Shown one piece after another: positions 1 through 7,287 of a stretch of DNA of 12,245 nucleotides. Numbering within the stretch: the first letter of the stretch is position 1; every line of letters begins with the position of its first letter. Position numbers and translations under genes: made by a program. The stretch comes from Beijerinckiaceae bacterium (GTDB taxonomy: Bacteria; Pseudomonadota; Alphaproteobacteria; Rhizobiales; Beijerinckiaceae), in NCBI GenBank assembly GCA_027311205.1, contig DAICZI010000015.1, forward strand, positions 1 to 12,245. Reading direction: 5' to 3'. The notes beneath the pieces were generated by a model. That model did not search any database, had not been told where the DNA came from, and saw nothing but the letters and a program-made list of their open reading frames with translations.

Positions 1-605
1 ATCCTGGTGTAGGCAAGCGTCGCCGCGGCGCTGTCAATCGCCGCCTGGTCGGATTTAACCTGCGCCGCCAACTGCGCCACAGTGGCACGCTGGGTATCGG
101 CCTGCTGCGAGGTCACGGCCCTGGATGCCACCAGCCCCTCATAGCGCTTGAGATCGCGCTGGCCATTGGCGAGCAGGGCCTCATCCTGTGCTTTCTTGGC
201 CTGCGCCTGTTCCAGCGCCGCCTGATAGGTCGCCGGATCAAGCGTTGCCAGCAGATCCCCTTTCTTGACGTTCTGCCCTTCCTTGAAATCAAGGCTCGTC
301 AACGTGCCCGCAATCTGCGGGCTGACCGCCACAGAATTCAGCGCATTGACCGTGCCGACAGCATCGACATAGACCGGCACGTCCATGGTGGCGACTTTGG
401 CAACCAGCACGTTGGGCGGCGGCCCGGAGATTTTGCCTTTGCCACCGCCTGGCGCCCCGCCACCCAGGGCCCCAGCCACGCCCTTGCCGCCAGCCGGGAC
501 GCCGGTCTTTTCTGGCGTGGTTTTATGCATGAACACCAGCCAGACCAGCCCGGCCAGGATGGCCAGAAACAGCAGTTGGCCGAGGCGAGGCAAAAGAGCT
601 TTCAT
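1..605 (-). CDS. RND efflux membrane fusion protein (HlyD/MdtA-like), 3' part beyond window
   Basis: This is the periplasmic adaptor of a tripartite RND efflux pump, which bridges the inner-membrane transporter and an outer-membrane channel. The ATG is at 605-603 and the frame stays open to the window edge, giving about 201 residues of a family usually 370-420 long. Residues 7-25 form one hydrophobic membrane anchor (starting LGQLLFLAIL). A Gly/Pro-rich linker follows at about 37-62. Next comes the first half of the lipoyl/barrel domain (PVYVDAVGTV, then VSPQIAGTL and FKEGQNVKKGDLLATLDP), and then an alpha-hairpin rich in Gln and Ala. The window ends at TLAYTR, just before the second lipoyl half. 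The gene lies 74 bases after the outer-membrane lipoprotein gene on the same strand, so one operon is likely, with the RND permease expected next. No strong ribosome-binding site is visible. The family call is secure; the exported substrate cannot be deduced. Confidence 0.93.
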   Translation of the reverse strand, partial: MKALLPRLGQLLFLAILAGLVWLVFMHKTTPEKTGVPAGGKGVAGALGGGAPGGGKGKISGPPPNVLVAKVATMDVPVYVDAVGTVNALNSVAVSPQIAGTLTSLDFKEGQNVKKGDLLATLDPATYQAALEQAQAKKAQDEALLANGQRDLKRYEGLVASRAVTSQQADTQRATVAQLAAQVKSDQAAIDSAAATLAYTR

Positions 606-679
606 GTGATCAGGCAATCCAGGGGTGCATTGGGTGAGTGGAATTGTTGCGCATATGGTTTTCTTCGCCGCGATTGCGA

Positions 680-2110
680 CTATCTGATGGTGGTTGATGC
701 GCCGCTGCCGCCCAGCCAGCCGCCGCCCAGCGCCTGATAGAGGCTGACAAGGGCGTTCAGCCGTGCGAGGCGTGTCGCAACCAGCGCGTTGCCGGCGGTA
801 AACAGGCTGGTTTCGGTATTCAGCATGGTCACGAGATTGACGATTCCAGCCTTCAACTGCAACTGCGAGAGATTGTAGGCCTTCTGCGAACTGGCAAGCG
901 CCCGGCGCTGCAAGCTCTCTTGCTGGGCAAGATATCGCAACGAGGCAAGCGCCTTGTCGACATCGGTAAAGGCCGAAATCACCGATTTTTTGTAATCGGC
1001 AATCAATTCGTCCTGACGACCCTTGGTCTGGTCGAAAGTCGATTGCAGGCGACCATTATCGAATATCGGCGCGGTCAGCCCGGTTGCCAGCGAATAAAAC
1101 AGATTGCGCGGACGCAGCAGCGTCAGCAAAGCCTGGCTTTGGAAGCCGCCCTGTCCGGTGAGCGTAATCGACGGGAAGAAAGCTGCCCGCGCTGCCGTGA
1201 GGCTGGCGGCATTGGCTTCCAACTGGGTTTCCGCAGATGCCACGTCCGGCCGCCGCTCCAGCAATTGCGCTGGCAGGCCCGGCGCAACGCGCGGCACGCG
1301 CACGCTGGTGAGCCCCCTGCCACCCAAATGCAGCGTCTCGGGTGGCACGCCCACCAGCAAAGCCAGCGCTGCCTCGTTCTGTGCGACCGTAAGCCGCAAC
1401 GGAGGCACCGAGGCGGCCAGCGTATCCACGATGTTCTGTTGCTGCGCCTGATCCAGCGCGGTGGCGGTACCCGCCGCCAACTGCCTGGAGATCAAGGACA
1501 GCACCGAGCGCGCATTGCGCAAATTGCCCAGGGTATTGGCCGCTTGCTCGCGGGCCGCCAGCACTGCAAAATAGGCGTTGGCGGTGGCCGCCAGCGATGA
1601 CAGCCGCACCGTTTCGGCATCAAATTCACTCGCCAGTGCAGTCTTTTGCGCAGCCTCCGCCGTAGCGCGGTTCTTGCCCCAAAAGTCGATCTCGTAGGTC
1701 GCGGTCAGGCCAAGCTGATGGCTGTCCTGCGCGGGCGGATTGACTGGCCCATCATTGGCCGATGCCTTTGAATGGCTGTAATTGCCATTGAGATTGACCG
1801 TCGGCAAAAGCGGTGCACCTGCGAGCGCGGCTCCGGCATTGGCCTGCGCAATCCGCGCCTCCGCCGCCGCAATGTCAAAATTATCCGCCAGGGTCCGGTC
1901 GGCCAGACGGTCGAGCTCAGGCTGATGAAACGACCGCCACCAGCGCGCATCAATCTGCGCGGCGCGGGCCCTTTGCCCCACATAATGCTGTGGAATTGCA
2001 GGATTTATGGCGCTTTGGCGCAAACTCGGCACGCAGCCCGCCAAGGCAGGCACCAGAACTGCCAGGATAAGGGAGGGAGAAAATTGCAAGCCACAAGAAT
2101 CCGTTAACAA
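680..2110 (-). CDS. RND efflux outer-membrane lipoprotein, NodT/OprM family
   Basis: This is the TolC-like outer-membrane channel of an RND efflux system. The 476-residue reading has a lipoprotein signal: a hydrophobic stretch at residues 11-24 ends in the lipobox LAGC, with Cys26 as the lipidation site. The mature part has the repeated outer-membrane efflux layout. Family motifs include ARWWRSF near residue 56, YEIDFWGKNRA, LLERRPDVASAE (the conserved RRPDI/V motif) and AAFFPSITLTGQGGF, with TAPIFDNGRL further on. The length is normal for the family. The start is uncertain: the longest reading begins with TTG at 2110, an in-frame stop lies six codons upstream, no ATG or clear Shine-Dalgarno precedes the signal, and a second TTG exists at codon 8. 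The gene is first in the apparent operon, with the adaptor gene after it; in many pump operons the channel gene is last. Its stop is TAG. Confidence 0.93.
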   Translation of the reverse strand: MLTDSCGLQFSPSLILAVLVPALAGCVPSLRQSAINPAIPQHYVGQRARAAQIDARWWRSFHQPELDRLADRTLADNFDIAAAEARIAQANAGAALAGAPLLPTVNLNGNYSHSKASANDGPVNPPAQDSHQLGLTATYEIDFWGKNRATAEAAQKTALASEFDAETVRLSSLAATANAYFAVLAAREQAANTLGNLRNARSVLSLISRQLAAGTATALDQAQQQNIVDTLAASVPPLRLTVAQNEAALALLVGVPPETLHLGGRGLTSVRVPRVAPGLPAQLLERRPDVASAETQLEANAASLTAARAAFFPSITLTGQGGFQSQALLTLLRPRNLFYSLATGLTAPIFDNGRLQSTFDQTKGRQDELIADYKKSVISAFTDVDKALASLRYLAQQESLQRRALASSQKAYNLSQLQLKAGIVNLVTMLNTETSLFTAGNALVATRLARLNALVSLYQALGGGWLGGSGASTTIR

Positions 2111-2246
2111 ATCATCAACACCAGCTTATGCCAGCAACCGCACACCATAGCAATTGCGCCGGGATGGTGGAGTGCGCGCGCCCCCGGTTGCCGCCAACCC
2201 GCCCCCCAGCTACATTGCGGGATTACCCACGACGAGGATTGCCATC
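2111..2246. promoter_or_regulatory. Divergent intergenic region, efflux operon / acetoacetate decarboxylase gene
   Basis: This 136-base gap must hold the promoters of the efflux operon (leftward) and of the decarboxylase gene (rightward). I could not pick out a convincing -35/-10 pair or an operator palindrome. A GAGG Shine-Dalgarno at 2234-2237 lies 9 bases before the ATG at 2247 and decides that start. An in-frame extension back to 2154 exists, but its peptide is low-complexity (Pro/Ala/Arg) and unlike the family, so it is left out. Confidence 0.5.
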
Positions 2247-3002
2247 ATGAAAATTGAAGATGTGCGGGCCAAGGCCTTTGCCATGCCGCTCACCAACCCG
2301 TCTTATCCGCCGGGCCCCTATCGTTTTTACAACCGCGAATACCTGATCATCACCTATCGCACCGACATGGACGCCCTGCGCGCCGTGGTGCCCGAGCCGC
2401 TCGAAATTGTCGAGCCGCTGGTGAAATATGAATTTATCCGCATGCCCGATTCCACCGGCTTTGGCGATTATACCGAGACGGGGCAGGTCATCCCGGTCAG
2501 GCTCAATGGCGTTGATGGCGGCTATGTCCACTCGATGTTTCTGGATGATGATGCACCGATTTCGGGCGGACGCGAAATATGGGGTTTCCCCAAAAAGCTC
2601 GCCAAGCCGAAAATTCACCACGAGGGCGACGTCATCCACGCAACCTTGCATTATGGCAAGTCGCTCGTGGTCAATGCCTCGGTGGGTTACAAGCACCGCA
2701 TTATCGCGGATACAACACCCCTCCTGAAGGCGATGCTGGCACCGAGCTTCCTGCTGAAAATCATCCCGCATGTCGATGGCACCGTCCGCATCTGCGAGTT
2801 GGTGCGCTATTTTCTCGAAGATGTGCAGATCAAGGGGGCCTGGGCGAGCCCGGCGGCCATCGAGTTGCACGCCCATGCTTTGGCGGATGTGTCGCGCCTG
2901 CCGGTGCGCGAGGTGGTGTCGGCCGCCCATTACATCGCGGATCTGACGCTGGGCCTCGGCGAGGTTGCGTTTGATTATCTTGATCCCAAAGCCAAGCCCT
3001 GA
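2247..3002 (+). CDS. adc: Acetoacetate decarboxylase
   Basis: This protein is predicted to decarboxylate acetoacetate to acetone and CO2 through a Schiff base on a lysine; it is cytoplasmic. The 251 residues match the family's usual length of about 245. The signature region [14 protein letters not shown] carries the Lys pair at 116-117, corresponding to the catalytic Lys115 and its neighbour Lys116 of the Clostridium enzyme. Arg30, Glu62 and Glu77 sit at the same one-residue offset from the Clostridium active-site Arg29, Glu61 and Glu76 as I remember them. The ATG at 2247 has a GAGG ribosome-binding site and gives the normal N-terminus. Proteobacterial relatives often sit beside a 3-hydroxybutyrate dehydrogenase gene, but none is in this window. 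Some members of the wider superfamily act on other keto acids; the intact Lys-Lys and Arg/Glu set favours true decarboxylase chemistry. Confidence 0.93.
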   Translation: MKIEDVRAKAFAMPLTNPSYPPGPYRFYNREYLIITYRTDMDALRAVVPEPLEIVEPLVKYEFIRMPDSTGFGDYTETGQVIPVRLNGVDGGYVHSMFLDDDAPISGGREIWGFPKKLAKPKIHHEGDVIHATLHYGKSLVVNASVGYKHRIIADTTPLLKAMLAPSFLLKIIPHVDGTVRICELVRYFLEDVQIKGAWASPAAIELHAHALADVSRLPVREVVSAAHYIADLTLGLGEVAFDYLDPKAKP

Positions 3003-3506
3003 TCAAAATCGCGTGGGGCGTGGCCTTGGCCTGGTCAGGGCTTCGGCGGTGAGGGGTTTTTCAAAGCGCAGCGCGTCGGTGCCGTCTTCGTAAAACTCCT
3101 CAATCCGGGCAAATTCGCGATAGCCGAGCCGGCCATAAAGCTGGATCGCCGCCTCATTGTCCGGGCGCACCTCCAGACGCAGCCAGTGCGCGTCGCGCAA
3201 CCGCGCGGCGGCTTCGCAAGCCGCCATCAATTCCCGGCCAATCCCGCGCCCACCATAGGCGGCAGCGACGGCGATGGAATAAAGCCGCGCCACAATGGAG
3301 CGGCGATGAAACGCCACCAGGGCATAGCCGCAAACGACATCATCGCACTCGGCCACCAGCAAGACCACCGTTGGCGCGCCAATATAATAGCGCAGGCTGT
3401 CACGCGGCAGCTGGTCATGGGTGAAGGCTGCCATTTCCAGGCGCTCAATGGCGTTGAGGTCATCGCTGCGGGCGGCCCTTATGCGCGCGGAGCCTTGAGC
3501 GTGCAT
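3003..3506 (-). CDS. GNAT family N-acetyltransferase (RimI-like)
   Basis: This is an acetyl-CoA-dependent N-acetyltransferase of 167 residues. The acetyl-CoA pyrophosphate loop (motif A) reads YGGRGIG at residues 84-90, after strand SIAV. Motif B is LEVRPDNEAAIQLYGRLGYREF at about 111-132, which resembles RimI-type protein N-terminal acetyltransferases. The substrate cannot be named. The start is taken at ATG 3506-3504 because it overlaps the upstream TGA stop as TGATG, the usual sign of translational coupling; a reading ten codons longer would run into the upstream gene. The stop TGA abuts the convergent decarboxylase stop with no base between. It probably shares a transcript with the glucan biosynthesis gene upstream, although no functional link is obvious. 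Confidence 0.88.
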   Translation of the reverse strand: MHAQGSARIRAARSDDLNAIERLEMAAFTHDQLPRDSLRYYIGAPTVVLLVAECDDVVCGYALVAFHRRSIVARLYSIAVAAAYGGRGIGRELMAACEAAARLRDAHWLRLEVRPDNEAAIQLYGRLGYREFARIEEFYEDGTDALRFEKPLTAEALTRPRPRPTRF

Positions 3507-4918
3507 CAGCGTGCGCCTGCCAGGGGGAACGTCCATGTCTCGGTCAGCGTGCGGGCCTCGGCGGCCAGAAAAATCCGCACATCGACGCTGGTGCCAGCGG
3601 GCACGGCGAGATCAACTTTGGCCCGGTAACCGGCCAGCGCTGGATTGGCCTCACCGTCGGCGTGCAAAATCTCCGCGCCCGTGGCTGCTGTATTGATCTT
3701 GATGGCGCGTGCATCCTCGGCAAACCAGGCCACGTCACCATCGGCAAAATCCACCATGACCCGCCACACCGTCTTGCCAGCCTGTTGGGGGGGCGTTGGC
3801 AGCGGAATGATGAAGCTGTTGATGGCGCGCCCGCCAGGTGACAGGTGCGGCTGGTTCCCGGTCGCGCTGATGCGGTAGCGCAGGCGCAAGGGTTGGCCTG
3901 GCAGCGGCGGGGTGTCAGGCACAAAGCTCGCCGCGATATTGTGGCCGACATCATTCGGCGTCGGCGTCTCGACCAGTTGAATCCATCCCGCCCCGAAACC
4001 TGCCACAGGCTCGACCCAATAGGACGGGCAGCGCTCGTAAGTTTGGCTAATGCTCTGGTAGTGGCTGAAATGCCGGTCGCGCTGCATCAATCCAAATCCC
4101 TTCACCCCCGTTGCGGCAAAGGACGAAACCAGACGCTCAGCGGGGTTATGCAGAGGGCGCCACATATATTCGCCGGATTGGTTGTGGATCAGCAATCCGT
4201 CCGATTGATGCACCTCGGGGCGGTAGGCATCGCGCACACGCTGATCATTCTCGCCGCTCACGAATTGGCTGACAAGCGCCCCAAGCCCAAATTTGGCATC
4301 GGCCTTGCGGGCAAACAGCGTCGCTGTAACCAGAGTTGTGCTGATGTTGCCGGGGTAAATGTCAAATTGAAAGGCCCCGGTTGCCTCGGGCCCATCGAGC
4401 AGCGCCAGCACGCTGGCGTGGTCAGCATCGGCGTCGCTTGCGGCGATCCAGACTTCGCGAAAATAGGGCTCATCCTGCTTGTCGGAGGCGTCAGGGGCGC
4501 CGAGGCCGCGACATGCCGGGCCAGAGGCCTGGTTACGGCCGAAAAAGCGGAACTGGCTAGAGCCCAGAAAGGTCATCAGTTCATCGAGATGCCCCGGCGC
4601 GCTAAGCGGCCCCATGAGCCGAAACCCGGCAAAGCCGAAGTTGATCGGCAGTTGCCCCGGCTTCGGCCTCCCACCAAAATCGAACATGTCGGGCGCATAG
4701 GGGGCCGGTATCACGAGGTCATTGCGCATCGTGTTGATGGTCATGGCCCGCTGATAGGGGCCGCCGCGCTGATAGAGTTCGACGCGATAGGGGCTGCGGG
4801 CCCCGGAGCGCAAAGCCCTGGAAGGCAGGAATTTGATTCCCTGCCATTGGGCTCTTGATAGTTGGCTCAAGGCTTTTGGCAAAGTGTCGCGGGGTGAAGC
4901 ATAAGGCGCTGCCGCCAT
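3506..4918 (-). CDS. Periplasmic glucan biosynthesis protein, OpgG/OpgD (MdoG) family, mature part
   Basis: The family acts in the periplasm on the backbone of osmoregulated periplasmic glucans. The open reading of 470 residues covers nearly the whole mature protein. Recognisable blocks are RSPYRVELYQRGG with APDMFDFGG, INFGFAGFRLMGPL, and DELMTFLGSSQFRFFG. Further on are the conserved FGLGALVSQFVSGENDQR, RPEVHQSDGLLIHNQSGEYMWRPLHNP and RDRHFSHYQ segments. The last half is the immunoglobulin-like domain. The ATG at 4918 is only the first available start. Translation of the same frame upstream to about 5005 continues to look like the family (FNFAGLESRAGLMAAAPY), but the frame is closed by a stop at 5077-5075 with no start between. 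The Tat signal lies in another frame (see the next entry). The downstream GNAT gene overlaps the stop. Known relatives work with the glucosyltransferase OpgH, which is not in this window. Confidence 0.9.
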   Translation of the reverse strand: MAAAPYASPRDTLPKALSQLSRAQWQGIKFLPSRALRSGARSPYRVELYQRGGPYQRAMTINTMRNDLVIPAPYAPDMFDFGGRPKPGQLPINFGFAGFRLMGPLSAPGHLDELMTFLGSSQFRFFGRNQASGPACRGLGAPDASDKQDEPYFREVWIAASDADADHASVLALLDGPEATGAFQFDIYPGNISTTLVTATLFARKADAKFGLGALVSQFVSGENDQRVRDAYRPEVHQSDGLLIHNQSGEYMWRPLHNPAERLVSSFAATGVKGFGLMQRDRHFSHYQSISQTYERCPSYWVEPVAGFGAGWIQLVETPTPNDVGHNIAASFVPDTPPLPGQPLRLRYRISATGNQPHLSPGGRAINSFIIPLPTPPQQAGKTVWRVMVDFADGDVAWFAEDARAIKINTAATGAEILHADGEANPALAGYRAKVDLAVPAGTSVDVRIFLAAEARTLTETWTFPLAGAR

Positions 4919-5082
4919 CAGCCCAGCGCGGCTTTCCAGGCCCGCGAAATTGAAACTTGCGGGTTGGTGACGATGGGGCGTCGTTGCAAAGGCCTGAAGC
5001 GCCGAGCCACCAGCACCGGCGAGGCTAAAGCAGCGGCCAGAAAATGGCGGCGTGACAAAGGTTTGGCAAAAGCCTCATGCAT
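4919..5082 (-). pseudogene. Out-of-frame 5' end of the glucan gene: Tat signal peptide
   Basis: An ATG at 5082 opens a 54-codon frame whose first residues form a textbook twin-arginine signal: MHEAFAKPL, then SRRHFL at residues 10-15, then the hydrophobic stretch AAALASPVLV. After that the frame turns Arg-rich and meaningless and stops at TGA 4920-4918, overlapping the ATG at 4918. Meanwhile the frame of the mature protein supplies the rest of a signal (LAGAGGSALQAFA, a good AxA cleavage region) and the family N-terminus. Joining the two frames needs one extra base somewhere around 5010-5044 on the minus strand. Either the gene carries a real one-base deletion, or the assembly lost a base. 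Tat export is known for OpgD of E. coli, which favours an OpgD-like origin. No slippery heptamer that would suggest programmed frameshifting is visible. Confidence 0.75.
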
Positions 5083-5282
5083 GCGGACTGGCTCGTTCAG
5101 CGACAGAACGCCGGGTTTAGCTTAGGACAGCATCCCCAACAAGCCCTTCCCCCGAAACCAGGCCCTTCCCCCGGAAGAATGTCGACAAAGAGCGGTTTGG
5201 CCCGAATCTTGAACATGACATCCGTGCGGCAGCAGGACATCTCGTCATAGTGCCGCATTGAAACAGCCTGGAGCTTTTCGCC
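5083..5282. promoter_or_regulatory. Divergent intergenic region, glucan gene / CelD-like gene
   Basis: These 200 bases separate the ATG of the glucan gene (5082, leftward) from the TTG of the CelD-like gene (5283, rightward). They contain the 12-bp direct repeat described separately. A GGAG Shine-Dalgarno at 5270-5273 lies 9 bases before TTG 5283. I could not assign promoter hexamers with confidence on either strand. A leftward 188-codon frame spans 5097-5663, but it overlaps the CelD-like gene and has no recognisable motif. Confidence 0.5.
5143..5173. repeat. 12-bp direct repeat, two perfect copies at 19-bp period
   Basis: GCCCTTCCCCCG occurs at 5143-5154 and again, without mismatch, at 5162-5173, separated by 7 bases (AAACCAG). 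The second copy is followed by GAA and the first by AAA, so the flanks differ. The pair lies 61-91 bases upstream of the glucan gene start and 110-140 bases upstream of the CelD-like start. Paired sites at about two helical turns can be operators bound by one dimer or two monomers; a chance short duplication is the alternative. Confidence 0.7.
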
Positions 5283-6620
5283 TTGCAAAAGGCCGGTCCT
5301 GGGACGTTGGGAGCAAATGCCGTGCTGAATGTGCCAGAATGGTTCGGATCTGCTGCCCCGCTTGCACCACTGCCAGGCCAGATTGTGGGATATCGCGCAC
5401 CTGTCGATGGCCAGCCGCAAAGCGAGCTGCGCCCCAGCGGCAATGGCTGGCATTATGTCGCGGCCGACCAGCGCTTCCTCGTTGAAGCAGTCACCTATCA
5501 GACGGCAGCGCAGCATTTCGAGGCCTGGGTAGCCCTGTCGGAGCGTGCCCTGGAGGCCAACTGCTTCTATGGTCCGTGTTTCGCTTTGCCCGCCGCCCAG
5601 CACCTTGCTGCTTCCAGGCGTCCATCGTTTCTGCTGATCTGGGACGAAACCCAGGGCGAGCACACCAGATTATGCGGTCTGCTGCCCTTCACGCTTCGCC
5701 GGACCCTGACGGGGCAGCGGATTGCCGAAAATTGGCTGCATGATTTTGTGCCGCTGGGGACGCCGTTGATCGACCGCGAAAACGCGATCGAGACCGTTGA
5801 TCTGATGCTGGATTGGCTCCGCCGCCAGAACAAGGGCATCGTTGGCCTGTTGTTTCGTAAATTGCACGGTGACGGCCCTATCGCCAGCTTGCTGCGCACC
5901 CGCGCCGCCCTGACAGGGCGCGAAATCCGCGAGTTCGACCGGCACCAGCGCGCGGCGCTGCCAGCGGGTGGTGACGGCGAAAGTGTGCTGGGGAGCGCAC
6001 TGTCAACCAAAAAGCGCCGCGAACTGCGTCGCCAGCGCAATCGGCTGAGCGAGCAGGGCGAGATCACTTTTTCATCAGCGCGCCAGCCCAGTGATGTGCG
6101 GGCGGCGGTTGAGGAATTCCTCGTGCTTGAGGCCTCGGGCTGGAAAGGCGAGCATGGCAACGCCTTCCTCAATGATTCGAGCAACAGCACATTTTTACGC
6201 GCCATCACCAGGTTGCTGGCGCGCGATGACGAATGCCGCATTGACGCCCTGCGCCTTGATGGCAAGCCGATAGCCATGGGCATCGTGCTCCGTGAACGCG
6301 ACAACGCCTGGCTATGGAAGATCGCCTATGACGAAGATTACGCTGCAACCTCGCCTGGCGTGCAGTTTCTGATGGATTTTACCCGCGTGCAACTCGGTGA
6401 GATCGGCGTGCGGCTAACCGATTCGTCCGCCATTCCCGATCATCCCATGATCAATCATATCTGGCGTGATCGGGTGTGCATCGCTGATACAATGATCTCG
6501 ACCCAGATGCACCACACCAGGAATTTTACGCTGCATGCCTTTCTGGAAGGCTGCCAACGTCGAGTGCGAACCCTGGCCAAGACAATTTTTTACAGTCTGA
6601 AACGTCGCCGCCCCACTTGA
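5283..6620 (+). CDS. CelD/BioF2-like GNAT acetyltransferase (Acetyltransf_6 type)
   Basis: This 445-residue protein belongs to the group annotated as 'acetyltransferase involved in cellulose biosynthesis, CelD/BcsL'. An N-terminal half of mixed character (PSFLLIWDE, LRLCGLLPF-like strand, LHDFVPLGTPLID) precedes the GNAT fold. The fold starts with STKKRRELRRQRNRL at about residue 241 and continues through EEFLVLEASGWKG (near 285). It then runs through RIDALRLDGKPIAMGIVL to WLWKIAYDEDYAATSPGVQFL (near 347-365), where SPGV stands at the usual acyl-CoA position. The family tends to occur with exopolysaccharide and envelope genes, and the divergent glucan gene fits that, but substrate and role are unknown. 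The start is TTG 5283, supported by GGAG 9 bases upstream; an in-frame TGA at 5259 limits extension. An alternative start among the following GTG/TTG codons is possible. It is followed at 169 bases by fdxA. Confidence 0.87.
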   Translation: MQKAGPGTLGANAVLNVPEWFGSAAPLAPLPGQIVGYRAPVDGQPQSELRPSGNGWHYVAADQRFLVEAVTYQTAAQHFEAWVALSERALEANCFYGPCFALPAAQHLAASRRPSFLLIWDETQGEHTRLCGLLPFTLRRTLTGQRIAENWLHDFVPLGTPLIDRENAIETVDLMLDWLRRQNKGIVGLLFRKLHGDGPIASLLRTRAALTGREIREFDRHQRAALPAGGDGESVLGSALSTKKRRELRRQRNRLSEQGEITFSSARQPSDVRAAVEEFLVLEASGWKGEHGNAFLNDSSNSTFLRAITRLLARDDECRIDALRLDGKPIAMGIVLRERDNAWLWKIAYDEDYAATSPGVQFLMDFTRVQLGEIGVRLTDSSAIPDHPMINHIWRDRVCIADTMISTQMHHTRNFTLHAFLEGCQRRVRTLAKTIFYSLKRRRPT

Positions 6621-6789
6621 CGTCAGAACACCCGTGCTCAGGCGGGTCCTGACATGCCGCCGCACGTCCCGCGCCCTGCTTCTGCGCGCGCAGCGCACTC
6701 AGGCCGCGCCGTCTGCCACTTGCACATGCGGCGCTAAAGCGATAGCAGACGTCAGACACTAACCACCTGTTGCTGATATCTGGCCCCCA
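6621..6789 (+). promoter_or_regulatory. Intergenic region upstream of fdxA
   Basis: These 169 bases separate the CelD-like gene from fdxA and probably hold the fdxA promoter. The best guess is TTGCAC at 6720-6725 with a 17-base spacer and a poor -10 (TAGCAG, 6743-6748). The 9-mer GACGTCAGA occurs at 6619-6627 and 6748-6756, once at each end of the gap. No terminator-like hairpin with a T-tract is seen, and no clear Shine-Dalgarno precedes the fdxA ATG. Confidence 0.3.
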
Positions 6790-7128
6790 ATGACCTATGT
6801 CGTCGTCGAAAATTGCATCAAGTGCAAATATATGGACTGCGTGGAAGTTTGCCCCGTCGATTGCTTTTACGAGGGCGAGAACATGCTGGTGATCCACCCG
6901 GACGAGTGTATCGATTGTGGCGTATGCGAGCCGGAATGCCCGGCGGAAGCCATCAAGCCTGATACTGAACCGGGCCTTGAGTCGTGGCTGAAACTCAACG
7001 GTGCCATGGCCAAATCCTGGCCCAACATTACCATCAAGCGCGATGCCCCGGCGGACGCCAAGGAATTTGATGGCAAGCCCGGCAAACTCGACGCCTATTT
7101 CTCCGATAAGCCCGGGCAAGGTGATTGA
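6790..7128 (+). CDS. fdxA: Seven-iron ferredoxin, [3Fe-4S][4Fe-4S]
   Basis: This is a small soluble electron carrier of 112 residues, the usual length for the Azotobacter FdI-like FdxA family. Cysteines at 9, 17 and 50 match the ligands of the 3Fe-4S cluster, and Cys21, 40, 43 and 46 match those of the 4Fe-4S cluster; Cys12 and Cys25 correspond to the non-ligand cysteines of FdI. The motif order is [19 protein letters not shown], then [16 protein letters not shown]. The C-terminal tail ([20 protein letters not shown]) is the family's long extension over the second cluster. In many alphaproteobacteria fdxA is directly followed by carD, as here. Its redox partner cannot be read from the window. 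Confidence 0.97.
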   Translation: MTYVVVENCIKCKYMDCVEVCPVDCFYEGENMLVIHPDECIDCGVCEPECPAEAIKPDTEPGLESWLKLNGAMAKSWPNITIKRDAPADAKEFDGKPGKLDAYFSDKPGQGD

Positions 7129-7191
7129 GCGATGGGGTTACAGGCACATTAAGCATGTCCGGAGCCGGTTCGGTTTGGGCGAAGCTTACCT

Positions 7192-7220
7192 TTGATTTTT
7201 GCCGGATGATGTGATATACG
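7192..7220 (+). promoter_or_regulatory. Predicted sigma70-type promoter of carD
   Basis: TTGATT at 7192-7197 and TATACG at 7215-7220 are separated by exactly 17 bases, the best promoter match in the window. Transcription would start near 7227, leaving a leader of about 165 bases before the carD ATG at 7392. This fits carD having its own promoter in addition to any read-through from fdxA. Confidence 0.55.
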
Positions 7221-7245
7221 GATTGTTAACGAGTTGGACGGTTCC

Positions 7246-7287
7246 TCTCCGGAGAAAGTGACGCCTGTTTCCTGCCTTTCCAGGAAA
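7246..7287 (+). other. Paired inverted repeats in the carD leader
   Basis: Within the predicted leader there is a perfect 10-bp palindrome, TCTCCGGAGA (7246-7255). It is followed by a perfect 7-bp stem, TTTCCTG (7268-7274) with CAGGAAA (7281-7287), closing a 6-base pyrimidine-rich loop. No T-tract follows the stem, so it is not an ordinary intrinsic terminator. It could be an RNA structure affecting carD translation or message stability, or the palindrome could be a DNA operator. A hydrophobic in-frame peptide (7308-7391) precedes the carD ATG, but I regard it as leader. Confidence 0.45.

Noticed and set aside
920..1600. Plus-strand open frame of 226 codons
   Set aside because: It is antisense to the outer-membrane efflux gene, Arg/Gln-rich and motif-free.
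3845..4858. Plus-strand open frame of 337 codons
   Set aside because: It is antisense to the glucan biosynthesis gene, whose conserved motifs are unmistakable; the predicted peptide has no family features.
5097..5663. Minus-strand open frame of 188 codons in the gap upstream of the glucan gene
   Set aside because: Two thirds of it overlap the CelD-like gene antisense, and the peptide shows no domain, signal or sensible composition.
6619..6756. GACGTCAGA repeated at both ends of the CelD-fdxA gap, as possible mobile-element direct repeats
   Set aside because: There is no inverted-repeat end, transposase or unusual composition between the copies, and a 9-mer pair at this distance can arise by chance.
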